Shown: positions 45,097-54,023 of the stretch, in pieces
How the letters are laid out: each line of letters opens with the position of its first letter
Numbering within the stretch: the first letter of the stretch is position 1
Program-made: the position numbers and the translations under genes
Assembly: GCA_019636515.1 (NCBI GenBank)
Contig: JAHBXI010000001.1
Span: 1 to 64,000, forward strand
Direction: 5' to 3'
DNA from: Phycisphaeraceae bacterium
GTDB taxonomy: Bacteria > Planctomycetota > Phycisphaerae > Phycisphaerales > UBA1924
DNA: 64,000 nucleotides
Notes under the pieces: model-generated
Databases searched by the model: none
The model's input: the letters and a program-made list of their open reading frames with translations, nothing else
What the model was told of the DNA's origin: nothing

Positions 45097-46944
45097 GTGA
45101 GCCTCAGGACGATCGAACCAACAAACCCGCCGCCTCCGGAGGGATGGCCGATCACGCGGCGGCCTCTCCGCGTGGCGATTCTCGGCTGGGCACGGCTTTC
45201 GATGCAAGGCCGGGAGGGATCGGGGTACAACCTGAACTGCTCGGAACTGGCGGCGGGTCTGGCGTTGTCCGGGCATCGGGTGTGGTACCTGCGGTCGGGG
45301 ATGGAGTATTCCCTGTTTCCAGGCATGCGGATCCGCCCGTCCGAGCGGTGGCGCGGCGTGGCCTGTCACGATTTCATCAACAGCCCGAATTTTTCTCCGG
45401 CCTCGACCAACTTCGCCAATATGAAGGTGGAGATCGCCGCGCCCGGGCAGTCGCGGCTGGTGGTTCGCTGGCTCGATGCGATTGGGGCCGAGTTGGTCCA
45501 CATCCATTCACTGGAGGGGTACGGCCTTGACCTGATCGGGGCGATCCGGCGATCGGGGCGGCCGGTGATCGTGACGCCGCACAACTACTGGTACGGATGC
45601 CCGCAGGTGGACCTTCTCCGCCATGAACAGGCCGTCTGCATGGACTACGACGGTGGACGGGCGTGCGTCGGGTGCCTGCCGACGATCCGGCCGGCGAAGG
45701 CCAGGCTTGCCCGCGGCTTGGATCAGACGGCCCACCGCGTCTTTGGTCCGATCGCGGCCGGGACGATCCGGCTTGTGTACGGGCACGCCAAACCCGCGAT
45801 CAAGCGTCTGCTGAGGCGTGGCAGGCCGACTACCGGCGGGACGATCATCGGTCCGGACGGCGTGGTGGAGATCCCCGCCGTGGGGGTGGACGCCGAACTG
45901 TCCGCGGGGTTTGAGGCGGCCGGAGAGGGCGATGGCCGCGGGGAAGTCACGATGGTTTTTCCCGTCGAGCCCGACGAGAAGCCCGCCACGCTGGGATGTT
46001 CTCCGATCGACCAGAACGAGCGGTTCCTGGCGAGCGATGTCCATCTGACGGTGCTCAACGAGTACGGTCGGCGTCGGTCGGCGGGGATCGCGGCGCTCAA
46101 CGAGGCTTCCCTGGTGACCCCTCCGTCGCGGTTTGTCATCGGCGCGATGACCGCGATGGGAATGAATCCCGCGCGTGGTCGTCACGTGCGGCTTGGTCAG
46201 CCGCATTTCGACCAGATCAATCGGACCGCGCGCCGGTGGCGCCACTACCGATCAACGCCGTGGACTCCCCAGAGCGATCGCCCCCTTCGGCTGGCGTTCT
46301 GGGGAACGACCCGGAACAACAAGGGTCTGGAGATCCTGGCGAGGGCGATCGAGTCGCTGGAGGCCGATACACGCCGTCGGTGCCATTTCCTGATTCACGC
46401 GGCCGGCTGGGACTGGCCGTTCCGCAAGCGGCTTCTCCGGTACCCCGAGGTGTCGTTCTGGGGTGGGTACGACCCGTTGCACCTGATCGGGGGCATGCGA
46501 GAGTTCGACGTCGGCGTGCTGCCGTTTGTGTGGTTCGAGAACTCGCCGCTGGTGTTGCTTGAATTCCTGCACGGTGGGAAGTTCGTGATCTGCTCCCGGC
46601 TGGGCGGTCCGCCGGAGTGGATCGTCGAGCCCGGGCAGGACGAGACGCACCCTTTGGGCAACGGGCTGCTGTTCCCGGGAGGGGAGGCCCCGGACCTGGT
46701 CGAGCGGATCACCCGGATCGTCTCGGGGCGGGTGAGGCTTCCCAGCGCCGCGGAGGTCCACGCGGTCTCGCGCCTGGTGAGTTACCCGAGCCACGTGCGG
46801 GAAGTGGATTCCATGTATCACGAACTGCTCGGCGACGACGGCTCGGGGTTTCGCGGGCGTGCCGGGCGAGCGACCGACCATTTGTCAGAGAACGGGGCGG
46901 TCCGGCAAGAGCCCGCCCATGTGAACCAGGAGCCTCCCCGATGA
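45097..46944 (+). CDS. Second GT4-family glycosyltransferase
   Basis: A 615-aa enzyme related to the GT4 protein at 41.5 kb. It has LRVAILGWARLSMQGREGSG, NLNCSELAAGLALSGHRVWY and ELVHIHSLEGYGLDL. The same cysteine cluster follows (HNYWYGCPQ, then AVCMDYDGGRACVGC). The C-domain has RLAFWGTTRNNKGLEILARA, VLPFVWFENSPLVLLEFL and GGKFVICSRLGGPPEW. The middle (about residues 220-400) is a low-similarity insertion. The GTG start at 45097 follows the GT2 stop by 50 nt. The stop overlaps the peptidase start by 4 nt (ATGA). Confidence 0.87.
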   Translation: MSLRTIEPTNPPPPEGWPITRRPLRVAILGWARLSMQGREGSGYNLNCSELAAGLALSGHRVWYLRSGMEYSLFPGMRIRPSERWRGVACHDFINSPNFSPASTNFANMKVEIAAPGQSRLVVRWLDAIGAELVHIHSLEGYGLDLIGAIRRSGRPVIVTPHNYWYGCPQVDLLRHEQAVCMDYDGGRACVGCLPTIRPAKARLARGLDQTAHRVFGPIAAGTIRLVYGHAKPAIKRLLRRGRPTTGGTIIGPDGVVEIPAVGVDAELSAGFEAAGEGDGRGEVTMVFPVEPDEKPATLGCSPIDQNERFLASDVHLTVLNEYGRRRSAGIAALNEASLVTPPSRFVIGAMTAMGMNPARGRHVRLGQPHFDQINRTARRWRHYRSTPWTPQSDRPLRLAFWGTTRNNKGLEILARAIESLEADTRRRCHFLIHAAGWDWPFRKRLLRYPEVSFWGGYDPLHLIGGMREFDVGVLPFVWFENSPLVLLEFLHGGKFVICSRLGGPPEWIVEPGQDETHPLGNGLLFPGGEAPDLVERITRIVSGRVRLPSAAEVHAVSRLVSYPSHVREVDSMYHELLGDDGSGFRGRAGRATDHLSENGAVRQEPAHVNQEPPR

Positions 46945-49028
46945 AACGAGTCAACTCCGTGAAGATCCTGTCGGCGCTGGTCGGCCTGTGCGTGATGGCG
47001 GCCGCGATGCCCTTGCCGGCTCTGGCCGACGAGGGGATGTGGCTCCTGGACAACCCTCCGCGCCAGATCCTTCGGGAGAAGTACAACTTCGATCCATCGG
47101 ACGAGTGGCTCGAGCACGTCCGGCTGTCGGCGGTGCGGTTCCAGACGGGGGGTTCCGGGTCGCTGGTTTCGCCCGACGGGCTGGTGATGACCAACCACCA
47201 CGTCGGGGCGGACATGATCGCCAAGTTGAGCACTTCCGACCGCGACCTGATGGAGACTGGATTCCTCGCGGCCTCGCGCGAGCAGGAGTTGCCGTGCCCC
47301 GACCTTGAAGTGAACATCCTGTGGTCCACGTCGGACGTGACCGACCGCGTGAACGCGGCGGTGACCGGGGAGATGACGCCCGCGCAGGCCAACGCCGCCC
47401 GGCAGCGGGTCATCGCCCAGATCACGGCCGAGGCGGGGGATCAGGCCGGGACGCTCGCCGAGGTCGTGGCGCTCTACCAGGGCGGCCGGTATCACCTGTA
47501 CACGTACAAGTCGTACACGGACGTGCGCCTGGTGATGGCTCCCGAACTCTCGATCGCGTACTTCGGCGGCGACACGGACAATTTCGAGTATCCGCGCTAC
47601 TGCCTTGATTACTGCTTCTTCCGCATCTACGAGGACGGAAAGCCCCTGCGTTCGCCGCGGCATCTGCGCTGGTCGGAGGGGAGCCGCGCGGGCGACCTGG
47701 CCATTGTCATCGGCCATCCTGGGCGAACCAGCCGCCTCAACACGGTCGATCACCTGCGGTACCTGCGCGACGTCGAGATCCCCGACCGCCTGGGCATCCT
47801 GTGGCGGGCCGAGGTCAAACTCCAGGAGTTCCGTGCCCGCGGGCCGGAGAACGACCGCGCGGGCCGGGACGATTACCTGGGCATCACCAACAGCCGCAAG
47901 GCGTTCACCGGGCAACTGGCGGGCCTGCTGGACCCCGGCAACATCGAGCGCAAGGCCACGGCCGAGGCGCGGCTGCGGGCGTTCGTGGCGGGCGATCCCG
48001 ACCGCGCCGCCCGCTGGGGCGATGCGTGGGACAAGATCTCGGCGGCGCAGGAGGCCAGGCGAACCTGGGCGCTTCGCCACCGCCTGGTGACCTCCACACT
48101 CGGATCGGACCTGTTCCGTTACGCCCGCGACATCGTTCGACTGGCCGATGAATTGCCCAAGCCCAACGCCGACCGCCTGCGCGAGTACCGCGGTTCGCAA
48201 CTCGAATCCCTGTACACGACGCTGTACTCCCCCGCGCCGATCGATCCTTCGCTGGAGATCTTCCGTCTCGAGTCCGCGCTGTCGCTGCTGGCCGAGCGGT
48301 TCGGGGCGGATGACCCGCTGGTGTCGGCGTTGCTGGCGGGCAAATCCCCGCGGCGGCGGGCCGAGGAACTTGTCAACGGGTGCGGCCTTGGCGACCCGGC
48401 CGCGCGGCGGGCGCTGGTCGAGGGAGGGGGGGATTCGGTCCGGGCTTCGGACGATCCCATGATCCTCCTGGCGCGGGCGATCGACGGTGAATCGCGATCG
48501 CTTCGCTCGCGGTTCGAGGATGAGGTCGAGGCCGTCGAGCGTGAGAACTACGCCAAGATCGCCCAGGCCAAGTTCGCGCTGGAAGGCGAGTCCACGTACC
48601 CGGACGCCACGTTCACGCTCCGGATGAGTTTTGGCGCGATCGAGGGGTACGAGGAAGAAGGCCGGCTCGTCGCGCCCTACACCACCCTGGGGGGCCTGTA
48701 CGAGCGTTTCAACCGGCGAGCCGGCCAGGCCGGGTTCGAACTTCCCGAGTCGTGGACGGGGGGCAAGGGGGCGATTCCGTCGGACACGCCGTTTAATTTC
48801 GTATGCTCGGCGGACATCATCGGAGGCAACTCGGGCAGCCCGGTGGTGAACACGCGCGGCGAGGTGATCGGGCTTGTCTTCGACGGCAACATCCAGTCGC
48901 TCCCCGGGTCGTTCATCTACGACGGGAGCGTGAACCGGACCGTCAGCGTGGACAGCCGCGCGATCATCGCGTCGCTGAAGGCGATTTACAAGGCCGACGC
49001 GCTGGTGCGAGAGATTCTTGGTCAGTAA
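46941..49028 (+). CDS. S46-family dipeptidyl peptidase (DPP7-like)
   Basis: A 695-aa secreted serine peptidase that removes dipeptides from N-termini. The signal peptide is MKRVNSVKILSALVGLCVMA...PALA; cleavage is expected near residue 30. The fold is readable: GTGGSGSLVSPDG-like (here QTGGSGSLVSPDG) with TNHHVG at residues 84-89, GGDTDNFEYPRYCLDY (catalytic Asp region), and GGNSGSPVVNTRGEVIG with the nucleophile Ser near residue 631. The position equal to the DPP7/DPP11 selectivity residue (18 after the Ser) is Gly in VFDGNIQSL, which favours hydrophobic over acidic substrates. The ATG has AGGAG upstream and overlaps the GT4 stop by 4 nt. Confidence 0.92.
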   Translation: MKRVNSVKILSALVGLCVMAAAMPLPALADEGMWLLDNPPRQILREKYNFDPSDEWLEHVRLSAVRFQTGGSGSLVSPDGLVMTNHHVGADMIAKLSTSDRDLMETGFLAASREQELPCPDLEVNILWSTSDVTDRVNAAVTGEMTPAQANAARQRVIAQITAEAGDQAGTLAEVVALYQGGRYHLYTYKSYTDVRLVMAPELSIAYFGGDTDNFEYPRYCLDYCFFRIYEDGKPLRSPRHLRWSEGSRAGDLAIVIGHPGRTSRLNTVDHLRYLRDVEIPDRLGILWRAEVKLQEFRARGPENDRAGRDDYLGITNSRKAFTGQLAGLLDPGNIERKATAEARLRAFVAGDPDRAARWGDAWDKISAAQEARRTWALRHRLVTSTLGSDLFRYARDIVRLADELPKPNADRLREYRGSQLESLYTTLYSPAPIDPSLEIFRLESALSLLAERFGADDPLVSALLAGKSPRRRAEELVNGCGLGDPAARRALVEGGGDSVRASDDPMILLARAIDGESRSLRSRFEDEVEAVERENYAKIAQAKFALEGESTYPDATFTLRMSFGAIEGYEEEGRLVAPYTTLGGLYERFNRRAGQAGFELPESWTGGKGAIPSDTPFNFVCSADIIGGNSGSPVVNTRGEVIGLVFDGNIQSLPGSFIYDGSVNRTVSVDSRAIIASLKAIYKADALVREILGQ

Positions 49029-49097
49029 GACACGCGCCGCATTCCCGTGGTGACCGGGTTGCGATGTGGACGGGCGGTCAAGCCGGCCGCGCGCCGC

Positions 49098-50342
49098 TTA
49101 CCACTTCCTGGGGGGTTCGCCGGTGTACCGGCTCAGCGGCCGGATGATGCGGTTGTTGGCGTGCTGCTCCATCACGTGGGCCGCCCAGCCGGTGATCCGC
49201 GAGGCCACGAAGATCGGCGTGTACTGCGGCACGGGGATCCCCATGGTGAAGTACGTCATGCCGCACGGGAAATCCACGTTGGGGTGGATGTTCTTGCGGT
49301 CGAGCATGATTTTCTGGACCTGCTCGCCCAGTTCAAACCACCGCAGCGCGTGGTGTCCACCGGGGTTCTGGGTGTCGGTCGCGGCGATCGTGCGTCCCAG
49401 GGCGTGAAGGATCGGGGCGCGGTGGTCTCCGTTCTTGTAGACACGGTGCCCGAAGCCCATGAGTTTGCGCTTGGTTTCGAACGCCTTGTGCATCCACTGT
49501 TCGACGGCGGGAGTGCCGATGCCCTTCTCGCCCACGTCACGCATGATCTCCTTGAGCATCTCCATCGCCATCTCGTTGGCCCCTCCGTGGAGCGGGCCCT
49601 TGAGCGCGGCGATTCCACCCGCGACGGCCCCGTGCAGGTCGCTGAGAGTGCCGGCGATCACCCGGCTGGTGAACGTCGAGGCGTTGAAGTCGTGCTCGGC
49701 GTAGAGGATGAGCGACACATCAACGACGCGGGCGTACTCGGCCGACGGCTGGCGGCCGGTCATCAGGTAGAGGAGGTTGGCGGCGTGACCCAGGGACTTA
49801 TCGCCCCCGTGCTCGCGGCCGATGATCGCGCGGCCGTCGATCACGTTCTGCATGTGCCCGATCACGGTGGGGATCTTGGCGAGCAGCCGCTTGGACTTGC
49901 GGAGGTTGGCCTGGGCGGAATTGTCCTGGGCGTCGGGGTCGGTGTGACCGAGCATGCTGATCGCCGTGCGGAGGACATCCATGGGGACGGCCCGTCCGGA
50001 GGCAAGGAAGCCCCCGACCGACTCGATGAAGGCCGTGACGGAGGGGTGGAGTGGACGCTCGGCGACGATCTCGGACTTGAATCGGGCGAGTTCCGCCGCC
50101 GATGGCTTGTGGCCCTCGAGGAGGAGGAAGGCGACCTCCTCGAAGGTGGCGCTGTTCGCCAGGTCGTGGATTTCGTAGCCGCGGTACCACAGGCCGCCTT
50201 GCTCGATCGAGCACACGGCGGTCTCGCCGGCGATGATCCCCTCCAGGCCGCGTGAGTAAATGGCCTCGGCCTGCTCTTTGGAGATGGCGGCGGTCGGGGC
50301 GAACCCGGAGGACGAAGCGGCGGCGGTGGACGAGCCGGACAT
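49098..50342 (-). CDS. prpC: Citrate/2-methylcitrate synthase
   Basis: Condenses propionyl-CoA (or acetyl-CoA) with oxaloacetate. In 414 residues: IEQGGLWYRGYEIHDLANSA, TFEEVAFLLLEG, PLHGGANEMAMEML (His), FGHRVYKNGDHRAPIL (His), and NVDFPCGMTYF with the catalytic Asp, ending GEPPRKW. It lies downstream of prpB on the same strand (115 nt gap), which argues for methylcitrate synthase. Citrate synthase activity is also possible, since the short bacterial form is often bifunctional. Start MSGSSTAA at 50342 is chosen over a long Arg/Ser-rich frame. Confidence 0.85.
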   Translation of the reverse strand: MSGSSTAAASSSGFAPTAAISKEQAEAIYSRGLEGIIAGETAVCSIEQGGLWYRGYEIHDLANSATFEEVAFLLLEGHKPSAAELARFKSEIVAERPLHPSVTAFIESVGGFLASGRAVPMDVLRTAISMLGHTDPDAQDNSAQANLRKSKRLLAKIPTVIGHMQNVIDGRAIIGREHGGDKSLGHAANLLYLMTGRQPSAEYARVVDVSLILYAEHDFNASTFTSRVIAGTLSDLHGAVAGGIAALKGPLHGGANEMAMEMLKEIMRDVGEKGIGTPAVEQWMHKAFETKRKLMGFGHRVYKNGDHRAPILHALGRTIAATDTQNPGGHHALRWFELGEQVQKIMLDRKNIHPNVDFPCGMTYFTMGIPVPQYTPIFVASRITGWAAHVMEQHANNRIIRPLSRYTGEPPRKW

Positions 50343-50457
50343 GGTGCTCTCCGTCGTGGTGAGAATGGTGGCAGCGGCCTGGAAACGAATCGCGATGCCG
50401 AGGTTGAGGCTAAATATAGGCCGTTGAGGCCTTCCCCCGGATTCGGAGGCGGCCCGG

Positions 50458-51357
50458 CTAGGACGGGTATTCCCACGGCGTGCCGGGCGTGTAGCCGACC
50501 AGGTCGTACAGGTCCTTGCGGGTCTGCATCTGGTCGAGGAAGCGGTCAACGCCTCCGTCGGACCTGAGTTGACCCAGGGCCCTGGTGACGGCTCCCATCG
50601 CGACGCGCAGGAGCGAGACGGGGTAGATCACGCACGAATACCCCATCTGGGAGAACCTCGCGAGCGGGATCATGGGCGTTTTTCCGAACTCGGTCATATT
50701 GGCGAGCAGGTAGGGGGGCTGATCGACACCGACGCGTGCGAGGCGGCGCATGGACGTGGCGAATTCGGCGAATTCGTCTTCGGTGGCAAGGCCTTCCGGG
50801 AAGATCATGTCGGCGCCGGCGAGGACGTAGGCGGAGGCTCGGTTGATCGCGGCCTCGAAGCCTTCGACGCCTCGGGCGTCGGTTCTGGCGCCGACGATAA
50901 ACCCCGGAGAGGCTTCGCGGGCGGCTTTGACCGCCCACTGGATCTTCTCGATCATGTGGTCGGTGGTGACGAGTTTTTTCCCGTCGAGGTGGCCGCAGCG
51001 CTTGGGGAACTCCTGGTCTTCGAGGTGGAGGCCCGCGGCCCCGGCCCGTGCGTACTCGATGACGGTGCGGCGGACCATCTCGGCTTCCCCGAATCCGGTG
51101 TCGGCGTCGGCGAGCACGGGAAGGCCCGAGGCATCGGCGGCCTCACGGATGCACCGGGCGAAGTGCTCGAGGGTGAGAAGCCCGACGTCGGGGACGCCGG
51201 CGGTGACGCTGGTGGCGGCGCCGGAGATATAACAGGCGGTGAACCCGGCGCGGGCGATGGCCTTGGCGCACAGGGCGTTGAATGCCCCGGGGATCGCGAC
51301 GCACCGAGCCTCCATCTGGGCTCGAAGGCCAAGGCCCGGTGAATGGGGGTGGGTCAT
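50458..51357 (-). CDS. prpB: 2-methylisocitrate lyase
   Basis: Cleaves 2-methylisocitrate into succinate and pyruvate. The 299-aa enzyme has LCAKAIARAGFTACYISGAA, LPVLADADTGFGEAEMVRRT and the signature LEDQEFPKRCGHLDGKKLV with the catalytic Cys in KRCGH. It also has the VGARTDARGVEGFEAAINRA stretch. The KRCGH motif separates methylisocitrate lyases from other isocitrate-lyase-like enzymes. Together with prpC downstream it forms the core of the methylcitrate cycle; no prpD is in the window. Start ATG at 51357 (MTHPHSPG). Confidence 0.9.
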   Translation of the reverse strand: MTHPHSPGLGLRAQMEARCVAIPGAFNALCAKAIARAGFTACYISGAATSVTAGVPDVGLLTLEHFARCIREAADASGLPVLADADTGFGEAEMVRRTVIEYARAGAAGLHLEDQEFPKRCGHLDGKKLVTTDHMIEKIQWAVKAAREASPGFIVGARTDARGVEGFEAAINRASAYVLAGADMIFPEGLATEDEFAEFATSMRRLARVGVDQPPYLLANMTEFGKTPMIPLARFSQMGYSCVIYPVSLLRVAMGAVTRALGQLRSDGGVDRFLDQMQTRKDLYDLVGYTPGTPWEYPS

Positions 51358-51551
51358 GGGGTACGCTAGGCGGCGTGGCGGGGCGAGGGTTGCCGATGGC
51401 ACGGGGGTGCGGTTTGTTCCTCCAGGAAACTCAGGACGCCCTGACGACCACCGCGCGGCGTGTACGGGGCCGTCAATACCGGGTATCTCGCGGCATGTCT
51501 CGGGGATCGACTCCGGCCGGCGTCGATCCGATTCGGCGAACCCGGGGCCCG

Positions 51552-53876
51552 TCAGTTGGTGGTGCCCTTGACGTTCTTGACGCCCTCGGCCAGGCGCGGC
51601 GCGGGAATCTGCGTGTTGAGCAGGACCAGGGCGGCCTGGAGTTGGACGTCGATTCCCTTGGCGAGCAGGTCGTCGGGGTCGGGGGTCGGCGCCTTTTCGT
51701 CGATCATCCGCTTGCCGTGCTCGTCCAGGGCCAGCACATCCGAGTTTCGACGCAGGATCAGCATGTCGGTGGTCTGGCTGGGCAGCATCTCGACGGTGAT
51801 GTCGGGCTCGATGCCCCAGGACTCGGCCCCTGGCAAACGGTGGATGATGCGCCGGTCGGGGAGCATGTAGTACTGGGTGGTGAGTTTCATCGCGGCCTTG
51901 CCGTCGGCGAGCCAGTAGACGTCCTGGACGCTCCCCTTGCCGTAACTGCGCGTGCCGACGACGTGACAGCGGATAAGGCCGTCGCGTCCGTACTTCTGCA
52001 GCGCTCCCGAGACGATCTCGCTGGCCGAGGCCGCCCCCTCGTTGATGAGAACGATCGTGGGCATGTTCCCTAGCAACGCCTTGCCGGGGGTGGCGAATTT
52101 CTGCGACTCGACCTGGCGCGACGCGCCCTGGGTGCTCACGATCACGCCTCGATCGACCCAGCAGTTGGTGAGCGAAACGGCCTGGTCGAGCAGGCCGCCG
52201 GGATTGAAGCGAAGGTCCAGCACCAGGCCCCGCATCCCCTTGGCCATCATCTGCGAGATCGCCGCGAGGAAGTCCGACGTGGTCTGCTCGGTAAACGCGG
52301 TGACCCGGACGTAGCCGATCCGGCGGTCCTGGTCGACGAACCACTCCCAGTCATCCTCGGCCGCGCCCAGCCGCTTCCACCCCTTGATGCTCTTGAGCGG
52401 GATCACCGCGCGGACCAGTTTCTTTTCGATCATCACCGGCGGGTTGTCGGTCACGGATCGCTCGATCAAGAGCGTTACCGGCGTGTTCTCCGGGCCGGTG
52501 ATCAACTCGACCACCTGGTCAAGAGAGAGGCCGAAGATGTCCCTCCCCTCGACCGCCTTGATCAGGTCGCCGGTCCGGATGCCGGCCCGGTAGGCGGGCG
52601 TTCCGTCCAGCGGGGTCACCACCCGGACCATCTGCTGCTCGTTCATCTCGATCTGCACGCCGACGCCGACAAACTTGCCGGTCGTGGTCTTCTCGAAGCG
52701 GATGAGGTCGTCGGGCCAGATCACCGATGAGAACTCGTCGAGTTGGTCGAGCGCCCCGTTGGCGAATTCGTGGAAGATCACCTCCTTGGGCAGTTTCACC
52801 GTCCGGTCGCTGGCCCGGACCACCGACTGGAGGGTGTCCCAGATCTCCCCGATGGTGGCCGAAGCGCCCGAGTCGGCCGCGGATTTCTCGGCCTTGCCGA
52901 CGGCGGCGATGAACTCCGCGCGGGCCGAATCCTGTCGGAGGCCTTCGAAGGTGGCTCGCATGTCGGGCATCTCGGCCATCAGACGCACCGACCGCAGCGC
53001 CCCGGCCATGACCTTCTGCCACGGGGTGCGCTCGACGTGCTGGGTGGAGGCGCGATGCACCGCCCCGACGACCATCTCCATCGTGACCGGGCGGAGTTTT
53101 TCGCGGTAATCGACCCCCTGGGCGTTGAACGGCGGGAGTTTGTCCTCCGCCAGGCCGTCGGCCCGCATCTGGCCGGCACGCAGTTCCCACAGGCGGCGCG
53201 GGGCGTACAGACGCAGTATCTCGATCCGGCGGTTCAGGCGCTGCACGTCTTCCTCGTAGCGACCCTTCTGGTCCAGCAGGTAGTACAGCCGGTAGTACAG
53301 GATGCTCGCGGAAAGCCAGTCTCCGCGTGCCTCGGCCGCCCGCGCGGCCGATTCGGCGGTCTTGATCAACCCGGTGACGCGGGGATCGGCCAGCGCGGCC
53401 TGCTTGTCCGTGCTGAGCATGTTCAGTTCGAGCGCGACCACCAGCGCCTTGCTGATGTTCGAATCGGTCATTTCTTCCGCCAGGGCGGTGTCGAGGTTTG
53501 CCCCGACTTCGTCGATCCGGCGGCCGCGAAGTTCTTCGCGGCGGGCCACCGAGTCCTTGTACGCCATCGCCGCTCCGGCCACGGCCGGGTCGGCCTCCGG
53601 AGGACGAGACACCAGGTCATTGAACGCCCGGGTGTTGGCCTCCCGGGCCGAAGCCCATACCTGCTGTGACCAGCGATCGGCGTCGGCCGTGACCCCCGCC
53701 AATGGCTGGGGACCCGGCGCCGCCCTGGCGCCGACCGCCGCCGTCATCGTGAACGGGATGAGAAGGGCCGCGACAATCGCCAACACGGGCCGAGGGGCAC
53801 GACGATTCAACACATGATGCACGTCAACGACCTCGTTTCCGGCGCTGAAAGGCGCCTGCGTCTGATACGGCTCCAT
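51552..53876 (-). CDS. S41-family C-terminal processing protease with PDZ domain
   Basis: A 774-aa exported serine protease of the Ctp/tail-specific type. A hydrophobic leader (PVLAIVAALLIPFTMTAAVG) is followed by a helical TPR-like region (about residues 60-340), a PDZ domain (GVGVQIEMNEQQMVRVVTPL then GTPAYRAGIRTGDLIKAV), and the S41 catalytic part. IGYVRVTAFTEQTTSDFLAA, GLVLDLRFNPGGLLDQAV and NEGAASASEIVSGAL (catalytic Ser near residue 615) are followed by SYGKGSVQ (catalytic Lys). It likely trims envelope proteins. prpB starts 194 nt downstream on the same strand. Longer than typical Ctp because of the N-terminal part. Confidence 0.92.
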   Translation of the reverse strand: MEPYQTQAPFSAGNEVVDVHHVLNRRAPRPVLAIVAALLIPFTMTAAVGARAAPGPQPLAGVTADADRWSQQVWASAREANTRAFNDLVSRPPEADPAVAGAAMAYKDSVARREELRGRRIDEVGANLDTALAEEMTDSNISKALVVALELNMLSTDKQAALADPRVTGLIKTAESAARAAEARGDWLSASILYYRLYYLLDQKGRYEEDVQRLNRRIEILRLYAPRRLWELRAGQMRADGLAEDKLPPFNAQGVDYREKLRPVTMEMVVGAVHRASTQHVERTPWQKVMAGALRSVRLMAEMPDMRATFEGLRQDSARAEFIAAVGKAEKSAADSGASATIGEIWDTLQSVVRASDRTVKLPKEVIFHEFANGALDQLDEFSSVIWPDDLIRFEKTTTGKFVGVGVQIEMNEQQMVRVVTPLDGTPAYRAGIRTGDLIKAVEGRDIFGLSLDQVVELITGPENTPVTLLIERSVTDNPPVMIEKKLVRAVIPLKSIKGWKRLGAAEDDWEWFVDQDRRIGYVRVTAFTEQTTSDFLAAISQMMAKGMRGLVLDLRFNPGGLLDQAVSLTNCWVDRGVIVSTQGASRQVESQKFATPGKALLGNMPTIVLINEGAASASEIVSGALQKYGRDGLIRCHVVGTRSYGKGSVQDVYWLADGKAAMKLTTQYYMLPDRRIIHRLPGAESWGIEPDITVEMLPSQTTDMLILRRNSDVLALDEHGKRMIDEKAPTPDPDDLLAKGIDVQLQAALVLLNTQIPAPRLAEGVKNVKGTTN

Positions 53877-54023
53877 TGTCCGTCAATGTTCGCTCATTCG
53901 CCGGGAGAGGATTCCCCACGGGCAACAGGTCGGATCGGCACGCGCGACCCGCCATCCCGACTCTGACCGCGACAAACCCCGACCGATCCGGCATCACGAC
54001 AGCGTACGTGGGACAAACCAATT

